Assembly (NCBI GenBank): GCA_018715025.1
Contig: DVMK01000007.1
Span: forward strand, 1 to 7,665
DNA: 7,665 bases
DNA from: Candidatus Caccousia avistercoris
GTDB lineage: Bacteria > Bacillota > Clostridia > Oscillospirales > Acutalibacteraceae
Direction: 5' to 3'
The position numbers and the translations under genes were made by a program. Positions 1 to 6,903 of the stretch are shown in pieces. A model generated the notes under the pieces. The model worked only from the letters and a program-made list of their open reading frames with translations. It was not told where the DNA came from and did not search any database. Positions within the stretch are counted from its first letter, which is position 1; every line of letters begins with the position of its first letter.

Positions 1-5
1 CGAGT

Positions 6-12
6 CCTCCTT
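6..12 (-). promoter_or_regulatory. Ribosome binding site of a gene starting beyond the left edge
   Basis: A perfect AAGGAGG on the minus strand sits five bases from the window edge. No terminator-like hairpin occurs between the glycosyltransferase stop and this site. A further minus-strand gene therefore probably begins within a few bases outside the window and may belong to the same operon. Confidence 0.65.
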
Positions 13-28
13 GTAAAGATTATTGGGA

Positions 29-58
29 AATATACTTATAGGAACACCACAGCTTCAA
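29..58 (-). promoter_or_regulatory. Weak candidate promoter at the end of the glycosyltransferase gene
   Basis: On the minus strand, TTGAAG (58-53, four of six matches to the -35 consensus) and TATATT (34-29, five of six to the -10) are 18 bases apart, just before the ribosome binding site at 12-6. The -35 box overlaps the glycosyltransferase stop codon, and the 50-base tail is noticeably AT-rich compared with the genes. It could give the next gene its own promoter, but such matches occur by chance in AT-rich gaps. Confidence 0.3.
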
Positions 59-1467
59 GGTTCCTCTGTCTGGTTCAGCTTATAACGCTGGATTTTCCCC
101 CAGTTCTGTTTCTTCTTCCGGTAGCCGATGAGGGCTGTCATGCGCACCCAGGCCAGCAGAAAGCGCATTCCCACCACCTCAAGCAGGCACAGCAGCACCG
201 CCTTCAGAAAGTCGCCCAGGCTGAGCTTCAGGCTCAGGGTATGCAGCCTTGCCAGGAACGCGGTCAGGGAAAGGACCATGCCGAACACGGCGTAGATGAG
301 GAAGAAAAGGATCATGAAGGGCACGTTGATAAGGTTTACCAGAAAGGCGAGCAGAACGGTGAACAGGCCGAACAGTTCAATATACGGCGAAAACAGCTCG
401 TACAGCAGAAAATACAGGTACGAGATGAAGCTTACAATGCCAAATTTCGGGTTGAGAAACAGCTGCCGGTGCTTCCACATGGTTTGAAACAGGCCCAGGT
501 GCCACCGGCGGCGCTGCTTCATCAGGTCGCGCACGCTTTCCGGGGCCTGGCTCCAGCAAATCGCGTCGGGGGCGTATTTGACCTGGTAGGGAATCCGGTT
601 GGAACGGCAGAACACATGCAGCTTTACCACCAGCTCCATATCCTCCCCCATAGTGGAAGCGTCGTAGCCGCCCACGGCGATGACCATATCCTTTTTGAAC
701 AGGCCGAAGGCGCCTGAAATGATCAAATTCCCGTTAAACTGGTCCAGCAAAATGCGGGAGGCCAGGAAGGAACGGTCGTATTCCAGCGCCTGCATGCACA
801 CCACCGGGTTTTTCGGCATGTGGTACTCTTTTACCTTTCCGTTTTCCAGCTTTACGCCGTTGGCCACCCGCACCAGGCCGCCGCAGGCCACCACCGAGTC
901 GTTTTCCAGAATGGGCCGCACAATATTTTCCAAAGCGTCAGACTGCAGCATGGAGTCCGCGTCCATACAAATGAAATAAGGGTAGCGGGAAAGATTGATC
1001 CCCATGTTCAGGGAATCCGCCTTGCCGCCGTTTTTCTTCCGCACCAGAGTAATGGGCACCTTGTGCTCGCCGGTATAGTAAATGGCTTCCACCGGCTGGC
1101 AGGGGATCCTGTACTGGACGGGCCGGTCAACGGCGCGCATGGAAAAAGCGTCGATGAGAACGGAGGAGGTGCTGTCGGTGGAACCGTCGTCCACCACGAT
1201 AATCTCGTACAGCCGGTACTCCAAAGCAAGAAGGGAGCGGACGGTGTCCTCTACGGTAACTTCCTCGTTGTGGGCGGGGACGATCACCGTTACCGGCATA
1301 TAGTAGTCGTGCCGCAGCTCGTTGTGCAGCAGCTGTTCCTGCCGCTTGCGGTACAGAACCGACGAGCCCACCGTCACCGAGAGGAACAGGAACGTGGCGT
1401 ACCCGGCCAGGTAGGCCACGAAAAAGACGCCCACATATTCCAAAAACAGTTTGATCGCGTCCATCAT
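55..1467 (-). CDS. Processive-type family 2 glycosyltransferase (polysaccharide synthase)
   Basis: This 470-residue membrane glycosyltransferase resembles cellulose, hyaluronan and poly-N-acetylglucosamine synthases. A membrane helix (about 10-33) is followed by basic YRKR, placing the GT-A catalytic domain (about 55-335) in the cytosol. Motifs are complete: VIVPAHNEE (61-69), VVDDGSTD (91-98), KNGGKADSLN (145-154), DAD (169-171) for the metal and nucleotide sugar, GGYDASTMGED (266-276) with catalytic-base candidate D276, and QRRRW (318-322), the QxxRW signature of processive enzymes. Several membrane helices follow between about 344 and 443, then a short basic tail. No PilZ domain is present, so direct c-di-GMP binding of the bacterial cellulose synthase type is not expected. 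The ATG at 1467 overlaps the HEAT gene stop; a second ATG follows at once, and AGGGAGGAGGG lies upstream. Sugar specificity (glucose, GlcNAc or other) cannot be read from these motifs. It should polymerise and extrude a beta-linked glycan. Confidence 0.92.
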   Translation of the reverse strand: MMDAIKLFLEYVGVFFVAYLAGYATFLFLSVTVGSSVLYRKRQEQLLHNELRHDYYMPVTVIVPAHNEEVTVEDTVRSLLALEYRLYEIIVVDDGSTDSTSSVLIDAFSMRAVDRPVQYRIPCQPVEAIYYTGEHKVPITLVRKKNGGKADSLNMGINLSRYPYFICMDADSMLQSDALENIVRPILENDSVVACGGLVRVANGVKLENGKVKEYHMPKNPVVCMQALEYDRSFLASRILLDQFNGNLIISGAFGLFKKDMVIAVGGYDASTMGEDMELVVKLHVFCRSNRIPYQVKYAPDAICWSQAPESVRDLMKQRRRWHLGLFQTMWKHRQLFLNPKFGIVSFISYLYFLLYELFSPYIELFGLFTVLLAFLVNLINVPFMILFFLIYAVFGMVLSLTAFLARLHTLSLKLSLGDFLKAVLLCLLEVVGMRFLLAWVRMTALIGYRKKKQNWGKIQRYKLNQTEEP

Positions 1468-2564
1468 GCCGGATCCCTCCTCCCTTTCAATCCGCCCAGC
1501 TGGAATTCCAGCATCTCCCGGGCATAGCGGTCGTTCCCGTTGAGAACATCCATCAAATCCAGGTAATCGGCCCCCAGCACCCGCAGGCTTTCCGCCGCGT
1601 TGTACCGCACGTACCAGTTAGGGCTGGACAAGGCCTTTTTCAAAGCCTGGACGCTCCGCTGCCCGGGGTAATTCTGCAGCGTCAGCGCCGCGACGGAAGC
1701 GTATTCCCAGTTGTTTTCCCTGTAATTTTCCACATAGGAGAGGATTTTCTCCCACACCGGAGGGTAATGGTATTTCCGGAAATAGCGCAGCACCGCCAGA
1801 CGGCATTCCATCCCCTGCCGGAGATCCTCCAGAAGGGCGGCGAAGGGCTCGCAGTAATCCGCCGTCACCAAGCGGGCGTAATTGAGGAATACCAGGCGCA
1901 GCTCTTCGCTCATTTCCGTAAAATTTTCCCACAGCATGCGGCACAGCTCGCTGTGGCTGCCCTGAAAGGAGGCCAGGCCGTCTGTGAGAAGCTTGCTGCT
2001 GCGGTGTACGCCCATTTCGTCCAGACGCATGAGGGCGGCCGTCACATAGGAGGCGTTGCCGAACCCGTACAGCGCTTTCAGCGCGTTTTCACAGCAGTAG
2101 GCGCTGCGGCTCATGGCATATTCCACCATGACATGAGCCAGGGCGCTGTGGGAGGCCCCCTGTTCCACCCGGTATTCTGACATCAGAAAAGCAAAATAAG
2201 CTTTCTTCATGTCGCTGGCGGAGGAATAGGCCACCGCCAGCCCCAGGAACAGGGAGCGGCACTGCTCTAGGTACCGCTGGGTCAGCTTCGGCTCCTGCTC
2301 CCGCAGAGAGACGACTGCGGCGTGAAAACACATCAGCCGTTTTATTCCCTTCAGCTTCCGGGACATGCGGTCAAGGTGCTTTTGCTCAGGGGCAAGGCCC
2401 TGGGCAATCCGCTCCAGCTGGGGCCTCAGCTCCTGCTCCATGCGCTGGGCCCTCTCCTGCGCCCGGTGCAGCGAAGCCCGCCGGGAAACGGAAAATACTC
2501 CGTTAAAGACCAGCATGGAGGCGCACACAAGCCCGTAAATATAGATCATATATTCAATCTGCAT
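1464..2564 (-). CDS. Membrane-anchored HEAT-repeat protein
   Basis: This 366-residue protein has one N-terminal membrane helix (about 5-25), followed by SRR and a long charged helix (28-75) likely to form a coiled coil. The acidic/neutral N-terminus and the basic residues after the helix predict N-out topology with the bulk in the cytoplasm. The remainder is alpha-helical. The segment 286-331, with PNWYVRYNAAESLRVLG at 315-331, is a recognisable HEAT repeat, and the preceding helical pairs from about 95 onward are probably degenerate repeats. No catalytic motif is visible. A strong AAGGAGG lies six bases before the ATG. The stop codon overlaps the glycosyltransferase start (ATGATG) by four bases, a layout typical of translational coupling between proteins that act together. 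It is best read as a scaffold or regulatory partner of the synthase; that role is inferred from topology and gene order. Confidence 0.75.
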   Translation of the reverse strand: MQIEYMIYIYGLVCASMLVFNGVFSVSRRASLHRAQERAQRMEQELRPQLERIAQGLAPEQKHLDRMSRKLKGIKRLMCFHAAVVSLREQEPKLTQRYLEQCRSLFLGLAVAYSSASDMKKAYFAFLMSEYRVEQGASHSALAHVMVEYAMSRSAYCCENALKALYGFGNASYVTAALMRLDEMGVHRSSKLLTDGLASFQGSHSELCRMLWENFTEMSEELRLVFLNYARLVTADYCEPFAALLEDLRQGMECRLAVLRYFRKYHYPPVWEKILSYVENYRENNWEYASVAALTLQNYPGQRSVQALKKALSSPNWYVRYNAAESLRVLGADYLDLMDVLNGNDRYAREMLEFQLGGLKGRRDPA

Positions 2565-2582
2565 ATACAGCCTCCTTCCAGG

Positions 2583-4703
2583 CTACGGGGCGGCGGAGCT
2601 CCCCGCCCACATTTCCTGCACCGCGTAGTAGGACTGCTTCAGCCTTTCATGGTACGAGGCGTCCCGGCCCCAGCCTTCCAGGGGGAAGCGTTCCATGGGG
2701 ATGCGCTCCTCCCCGCCCAGGCCGATCCCGGCCCCCAGGCTGTCTATTTCCAGGTTTTCCACCCCGTAGTGCTCGTAGTAGTCGCCGTGCACCAGCATCT
2801 CTGCCGGGCAGGAAAAATTCAGAAGCTGCCAGGGCAGCCGGATTTCCACATAATCCCCCGCAAAGCAGAAATCCGCCAGGGAATTGTATTCCTCCGAGGA
2901 CGGGTTGGCGTTGCCGTAGACCAGGGCCCCGGTTTCGTAAAGCACCGAACGGGGCTGGGCTTCCAAATCATCGGTAAATTCCCGAAGCGTAAGGGGCAGC
3001 TGAATGGTTTTGAAGAGAGGGCTCTCTTTGTCCGGCGGATTGGCGTAGGGATCGGTGTACTCCAGCTCGCGCCCGTACATGGCCCGCAGAACCTCGTACC
3101 GCTCCTGCACCAGCACCCGGCTTTCCTCCTTCCCGTCGATCACCACAAGGAAGTCCGCCTGCTCTTCCATTTTCACGCCGTAGTTCGAGCAGTAATTGCT
3201 GCCGGATTCCGGCGTGATGTCCAGAGGGATAAAAAGGCGTTCCTCCCCCTCCTGGAAGCCCCGCTGGTACGCCAGAAGATAGAGGAATTTTTCGTCGTAC
3301 TTGATGGAGAGGGAGGAATCCCCGCCGCCGGCGGCCACGTCCTCCGGGCCCCATTCCTCCAGGTCGCCGTCCACATAAGAGACGCTCCGCTCTTCCCCCG
3401 GGTCAAAGGCCAGCAGGCCGAAGGACTGACCCGCCGTCTGGTAGTCGCTCCAATAGGGCGCCTTGGTCAAATCCACCGCGTGCAGGGTGTTCCAGGAATT
3501 TTTGTACCACTCATCCTGCCAGGAAAACACGATGCTCCCGGCGCACCCCGCCGCCATAATGTCCTCATAGCACGCCGCAATGGCGCGGCCCTGCTCCTCC
3601 TCGGTCAGGCCGCCGTGAGACCGGCCGCTGACAGAGCTGGCCTGGGCCATGCCCCGGGAGGAGGAAGCGCCGAATTCTGAGATGACCACCGGGATGGAGT
3701 GATGCTCTACCAGCGCTTTCAGGTAGGCGTAATAGGTGTTGCCCTCCCAGCTGGTTTGCTCCATATATTGGAAATAATCCGGATAATACGGGTACACATG
3801 GTAAGAAGCGAACTGGCCGGAAAGGAAGTTTTCCGTCGTCCGGATGTGCTCCACGTCTATCTTGGCGAATTTTCGGAAAAAGTTGGCCACGGCCGTGGGG
3901 TAATCGAAGGGATCGGTGGTGGGCCAGTTGGAAAAAGCCACCAGCCGCTGCTGCTTGTAGCGGCGGCTCTCGTAAGAGATGAGCGTGTCCCCCACCCGGG
4001 CCAGCATGCTTTCAAAGGGGGTCGCCTCGGGGGTGGTGTACAGGTACTCCCCCTGGTAGCCCGCCATTTCGGGGCGCATGTCGTCGGTGTAGGCGACGGT
4101 GTCGTCCTCCCACTCCACCCCTATCAGGTAGCCCAGCACCCAGGGGGAAATATCCTTCGTGTAGCTGCCGCTGCCCAGCCCCCGCCCCAGCGAGAGCACG
4201 CGGCTGCCGTGCACAACGTCCACCAGGGTGCGGCAGTCCTCCAGCAGGGCGCCGTAAATAGAGTCGTCGTAGGCGTCCACATGGGAATTCTGGGCATAAT
4301 CGTTCACCCACAGCCCCTGCAGCAGGTAAAGGGGCTCCTCACGCCCCTGGTTGTACTGGTAAAAGGCGTTGTAGAACGAGTCGTCCAGCACCGTGTACAC
4401 CCGTATGGTGTTGGCCCCCATCTCTTGAATCCACTGGAACCAGCGCAGGTAGGTTTCCTCTGAAATCGCGTAATCGGTGGCGAAATGGCCGGGAATTCCC
4501 GTGCCCAAATCCACGCCGCGAATTTCAAATTCCTCCAGGCCGCTGCCCTGGTCCAGCAGGATCGTCTTTCCCTCCACCGCAGTTTGGGAAACAACGGGGG
4601 CGTCGGGGTTCAGGTCTACATACCAGCCCTGGTAATAATAGGCGTAGCCTCCCAGAAAAATCAGGAGGATGACCGCCAGAGAAAAAATGATAAATCGTTT
4701 CAT
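2583..4703 (-). CDS. Membrane-anchored clan GH-A-like glycoside hydrolase with CBM9-like C-terminal domain
   Basis: The protein has 706 residues. The basic MKR start and hydrophobic stretch 4-20 form a signal anchor, putting the enzyme outside the membrane. Residues about 60-435 resemble a TIM-barrel glycosidase of the GH2/GH5 type: GVDLGTGIPGHF at the first strand (63-74), GANTIRVYTV (96-105), the putative acid/base E197 in GYLIGVEWED, HVYPYYPD (302-309), the putative nucleophile E343 in VISEFG, and FSWQDEWY (393-400). The asparagine that normally precedes the acid/base glutamate in this clan is valine (V196). From 441 onward a beta-rich region opens with DGDLEEW (445-451) and later has YVEIRLPW (618-625), resembling CBM9/DOMON-like carbohydrate-binding sandwiches. 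The ATG at 4703 is preceded by GGGAGGA; an upstream in-frame TTG at 4733 lies in the stem-loop and has no ribosome binding site. The likely role is trimming, releasing or remodelling the glycan made by the neighbouring synthase. The exact GH family and substrate are not determined. Confidence 0.75.
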   Translation of the reverse strand: MKRFIIFSLAVILLIFLGGYAYYYQGWYVDLNPDAPVVSQTAVEGKTILLDQGSGLEEFEIRGVDLGTGIPGHFATDYAISEETYLRWFQWIQEMGANTIRVYTVLDDSFYNAFYQYNQGREEPLYLLQGLWVNDYAQNSHVDAYDDSIYGALLEDCRTLVDVVHGSRVLSLGRGLGSGSYTKDISPWVLGYLIGVEWEDDTVAYTDDMRPEMAGYQGEYLYTTPEATPFESMLARVGDTLISYESRRYKQQRLVAFSNWPTTDPFDYPTAVANFFRKFAKIDVEHIRTTENFLSGQFASYHVYPYYPDYFQYMEQTSWEGNTYYAYLKALVEHHSIPVVISEFGASSSRGMAQASSVSGRSHGGLTEEEQGRAIAACYEDIMAAGCAGSIVFSWQDEWYKNSWNTLHAVDLTKAPYWSDYQTAGQSFGLLAFDPGEERSVSYVDGDLEEWGPEDVAAGGGDSSLSIKYDEKFLYLLAYQRGFQEGEERLFIPLDITPESGSNYCSNYGVKMEEQADFLVVIDGKEESRVLVQERYEVLRAMYGRELEYTDPYANPPDKESPLFKTIQLPLTLREFTDDLEAQPRSVLYETGALVYGNANPSSEEYNSLADFCFAGDYVEIRLPWQLLNFSCPAEMLVHGDYYEHYGVENLEIDSLGAGIGLGGEERIPMERFPLEGWGRDASYHERLKQSYYAVQEMWAGSSAAP

Positions 4704-4720
4704 AGTTCCTCCCGGCTGCG

Positions 4721-4743
4721 GGGAAGCCTGCAAGGGGCTTCCC
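4721..4743 (-). promoter_or_regulatory. Intercistronic stem-loop between CotH and glycoside hydrolase genes
   Basis: GGGAAGCC and GGCTTCCC form a perfect 8-bp inverted repeat around a seven-base loop. On the minus strand it begins directly after the CotH stop codon and ends 17 bases before the hydrolase ATG. No T tract follows, so it is not a standard terminator. A stem in this position commonly serves as an mRNA processing or stabilising element, or affects expression of the following gene; which applies here is unknown. It lies in the largest gap between genes in the window. Confidence 0.6.
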
Positions 4744-6195
4744 TCAAGGATTGTAGGATTTCACCTTGGACTCGTGGGAATATTGCCGCAGGTTCTCAAT
4801 ATTCCGGTCAAGCCACTGGCCCCGCGCCTTCAGAAAGCTTTTCAGATGTTCTACCGCTTCTTCATAGCTGGAGGGGTTGCGGTCGGCAGGATCCAGCCGC
4901 TCCCTTGACGACAGCTGAGAGGCGTCGAAGCTGTAGCCCCACACCTGGTAATTCCGCTCCACCGCGTCCCCCAGAAAGGAGATGATATCGTCTACCGACT
5001 GAAGCAGGGATTCCTCGCTGAGCACCCCCTGGCGCAGCTCCCGGTAACGGGCGATGACCTGTTCGGTGAAGTCCTCGTCTTTGATCAGCATGAAATACAT
5101 GTAGTTTTCAAACATGCCGAAATCGGTGCCGTCGTAGGCGGTTTCCATGTAATTGTCGCAGGCGTTGTTGAAGTCCCACACCGGGCCTATGGCAAGCCGC
5201 CCCCGCAGATCCTTGTACAGGTAAGTGGAGTACACGCCCGCGTCGTAGTTTTGGAAAAACTCGTTGATGATGAAATAGTCCACAAAGGAGGAAATGTCAA
5301 GCAGATTGGAATAGCCGTACTGATCGTCGTCGTAGTCGTAGGAATAGACAGCCTTTTCTATCTGGCTCAAATCCTCTTCAATATACTGCTTCAGCTCAGG
5401 GGTCAGCTTTGCTTTCGGGGGGTATTCCACATTAATGGCGTACTGGTTCAGCAGCGTGTCGGGGCGCAGCTTCATGGCGTATTCGGAGAAGGACGTCAGG
5501 TTGTTCTGCTCCTCGTCGCCCCGGTCCAGCCGGATAATATAGCCGGTGAAGGGGTCGCCGTCCTCATAGGGGGTGATGTTGATCCGCTCTTCCCCCTGGG
5601 AAACGCGCTCCATCAGCACATAAAGGCCCTGGTATTCCCCGTCGAGCCAAAGCTCGCAGAACCGGACCCGCGGCGCGTACCCCATAATCTGCCCCGCCAC
5701 GTTCATGCACAGGTAATTCCGGATGAGCGTTTTGTCCAAAAAGGGGCCGTACAGCGCCCAATCCTCCCCCTCCGGCATGCCGAGCAGAGGATAATCCTGG
5801 TCCAGGCCGTCCTCCCCTACCGTTTTCACCAGGTACGAGTGCTTGCTGAAGGAGCGGGAAGAGTTGCCCCGGTAGCGGATGTTGGCCTGCAGCTCCATGG
5901 CAGGGGCGTCTGTCAGATGGTTGTTTTTTTCTGCCTGGTCGAAAACCTGCAGCCGCACGGTGATGAGCCTGGCGTCGTCCAGCTCTGCCCCGGGGATCTC
6001 CTGCCCTTCGGTGTTGATGGAAAGGACGGGAAGATGGGTGCAGTAAACCTCTTCCCCGTGCAGGCACTCCTCCTTGGGAAGGGCCGTCAGGTGCTGCTGT
6101 TCCCACACCGCGTCGTTTTTGCCTGCCAGCAGGAAGCACACGCACAGCGCGGCGGCCGCCAGGGTGGCCAGCAGGTAGCTCAGCTTATATTTCAT
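4744..6195 (-). CDS. CotH-family kinase-like protein, membrane-anchored
   Basis: This 483-residue protein belongs to the CotH family, named for the Bacillus spore coat protein kinase CotH. Residues 5-24 form a hydrophobic segment after the basic start MKYK, suggesting a signal anchor with the rest outside; no lipobox is evident. Family motifs appear in order: RGNSS (109-113), a WALYGPF segment leading to KTLIRN (146-160), GEYQGLYVLMERV (186-198), RLDRGD (222-227), FVDYFIINEFFQNYD (304-318) and GPVWDFNNACDN (337-348). D341 in WDF is the likely metal-binding aspartate; the second aspartate often seen there (WDFD) is an asparagine, N343. An acidic, tyrosine-rich tract lies at 284-295. The gene starts 12 bases after DUF4956 stops. 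Its Shine-Dalgarno is poor (G-rich, no AGGAG), so translation may rely on coupling. In other bacteria CotH proteins phosphorylate spore-coat partners; nothing here indicates spores, and a surface role is inferred from the anchor and the polysaccharide genes. Confidence 0.92.
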   Translation of the reverse strand: MKYKLSYLLATLAAAALCVCFLLAGKNDAVWEQQHLTALPKEECLHGEEVYCTHLPVLSINTEGQEIPGAELDDARLITVRLQVFDQAEKNNHLTDAPAMELQANIRYRGNSSRSFSKHSYLVKTVGEDGLDQDYPLLGMPEGEDWALYGPFLDKTLIRNYLCMNVAGQIMGYAPRVRFCELWLDGEYQGLYVLMERVSQGEERINITPYEDGDPFTGYIIRLDRGDEEQNNLTSFSEYAMKLRPDTLLNQYAINVEYPPKAKLTPELKQYIEEDLSQIEKAVYSYDYDDDQYGYSNLLDISSFVDYFIINEFFQNYDAGVYSTYLYKDLRGRLAIGPVWDFNNACDNYMETAYDGTDFGMFENYMYFMLIKDEDFTEQVIARYRELRQGVLSEESLLQSVDDIISFLGDAVERNYQVWGYSFDASQLSSRERLDPADRNPSSYEEAVEHLKSFLKARGQWLDRNIENLRQYSHESKVKSYNP

Positions 6196-6207
6196 ACCGC
6201 GCCCCCG

Positions 6208-6885
6208 TCAGCCCGCAATGTCGTCGTTCTGCGACACCAGGTTGACGTACTCCATGTGCTCGATCTGATACAGGCGTTCCATAATGAAAGCGCCCTTTTT
6301 CTCCGCCTTTTGAATCTGTCTGGCGGTGAGCTCATAAATAAATTCCACAGAATCTGCCGTGGTGTTTTTCACGCGCAGGTCCGCCCTGCCCTCAAAGCAC
6401 TCGAACACCACCGCTTCAATGCTGCGCTCCCCATTTTTCGCCCCGCGGATGATGAGCAGCTTCCGCACGTCGCTGCGGATCCGCCCCAAAAACAGCAGGA
6501 TGAGAAAGACCGCGGCGGAACCGGCCACGGCGATGAGATGGTCGCCGGCCCCGCAGCAGATGCCGCCGATGACCGCCCAGAAAATGTAGGCCGTGTCCCG
6601 GGAATCCTTAATGGCGGTGCGGTACCGCACAATGGACAGCGCGCCCACCATGCCCAGGGAAAGGGCGATGTTGTTGCCGATGACCAGCATCACCGTACAG
6701 GTGAGCACCGTCAGCATTACCAGGGAAACGTTGAACTTTTTGCTGTAAATGGTACCCGCGTGGGTAATCCAGTAGGAAAGATAAATCACCAGCCCAATGG
6801 CCACCGCCATAGCGATGTAAAGGAGGATTTCCTCCACGCTCAGGCTTTTCCCCTGCGAGAGCAGGTTCAGCAGATATTCCCTCAT
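6208..6885 (-). CDS. DUF4956 domain-containing membrane protein
   Basis: This 225-residue protein matches the DUF4956 family, whose function is unknown. Hydrophobic segments occur at about 19-40, 53-70, 98-115 and 117-134. Between the second and third lies the family's most conserved stretch (81-105), carrying GALSIVRYRT and then KDSRDTAY. From about residue 140 the protein becomes a soluble, charged domain with alternating strand and helix character (RKLLIIRG, then EAVVFECFEG), resembling a small regulatory domain and probably cytosolic. The ATG at 6885 is preceded by AGGAG with a 10-base gap. DUF4956 genes are commonly found beside VTC-domain and CotH genes, as here. The basic, polar RYR/KDSRD stretch set between hydrophobic segments could be a ligand or conduction site, and a role as transporter or channel partner of the VTC protein is an inference only. 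Confidence 0.9.
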   Translation of the reverse strand: MREYLLNLLSQGKSLSVEEILLYIAMAVAIGLVIYLSYWITHAGTIYSKKFNVSLVMLTVLTCTVMLVIGNNIALSLGMVGALSIVRYRTAIKDSRDTAYIFWAVIGGICCGAGDHLIAVAGSAAVFLILLFLGRIRSDVRKLLIIRGAKNGERSIEAVVFECFEGRADLRVKNTTADSVEFIYELTARQIQKAEKKGAFIMERLYQIEHMEYVNLVSQNDDIAG

Positions 6886-6903
6886 ACAATCGACGCTCCT
6901 TCT

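Noticed and set aside
31..40. Small palindrome TATACTTATA as terminator or operator
   Set aside because: Its arms are only four A/T pairs with a two-base centre and no T tract follows, so it is too weak to support either role.
820..1527. Open plus-strand frame of 235 codons
   Set aside because: It is antisense to the glycosyltransferase gene, whose motifs are complete. Its composition is low-complexity and shadow-like, and it shows no domain.
2322..3680. Open plus-strand frame of 452 codons
   Set aside because: It lies antisense to the hydrolase and the HEAT gene. The Pro/His/Gly/Val-rich translation has no recognisable domain, and such frames arise from GC-rich third positions on the coding strand.
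3699..4463. Open plus-strand frame of 254 codons
   Set aside because: It is antisense to the glycosidase barrel region and rich in Val/Gly/His repeats typical of a reverse-complement shadow.
4704..4733. Alternative TTG start ten residues upstream for the glycoside hydrolase
   Set aside because: It lies in the stem-loop without a ribosome binding site, whereas the ATG at 4703 has GGGAGGA and begins a proper signal anchor.
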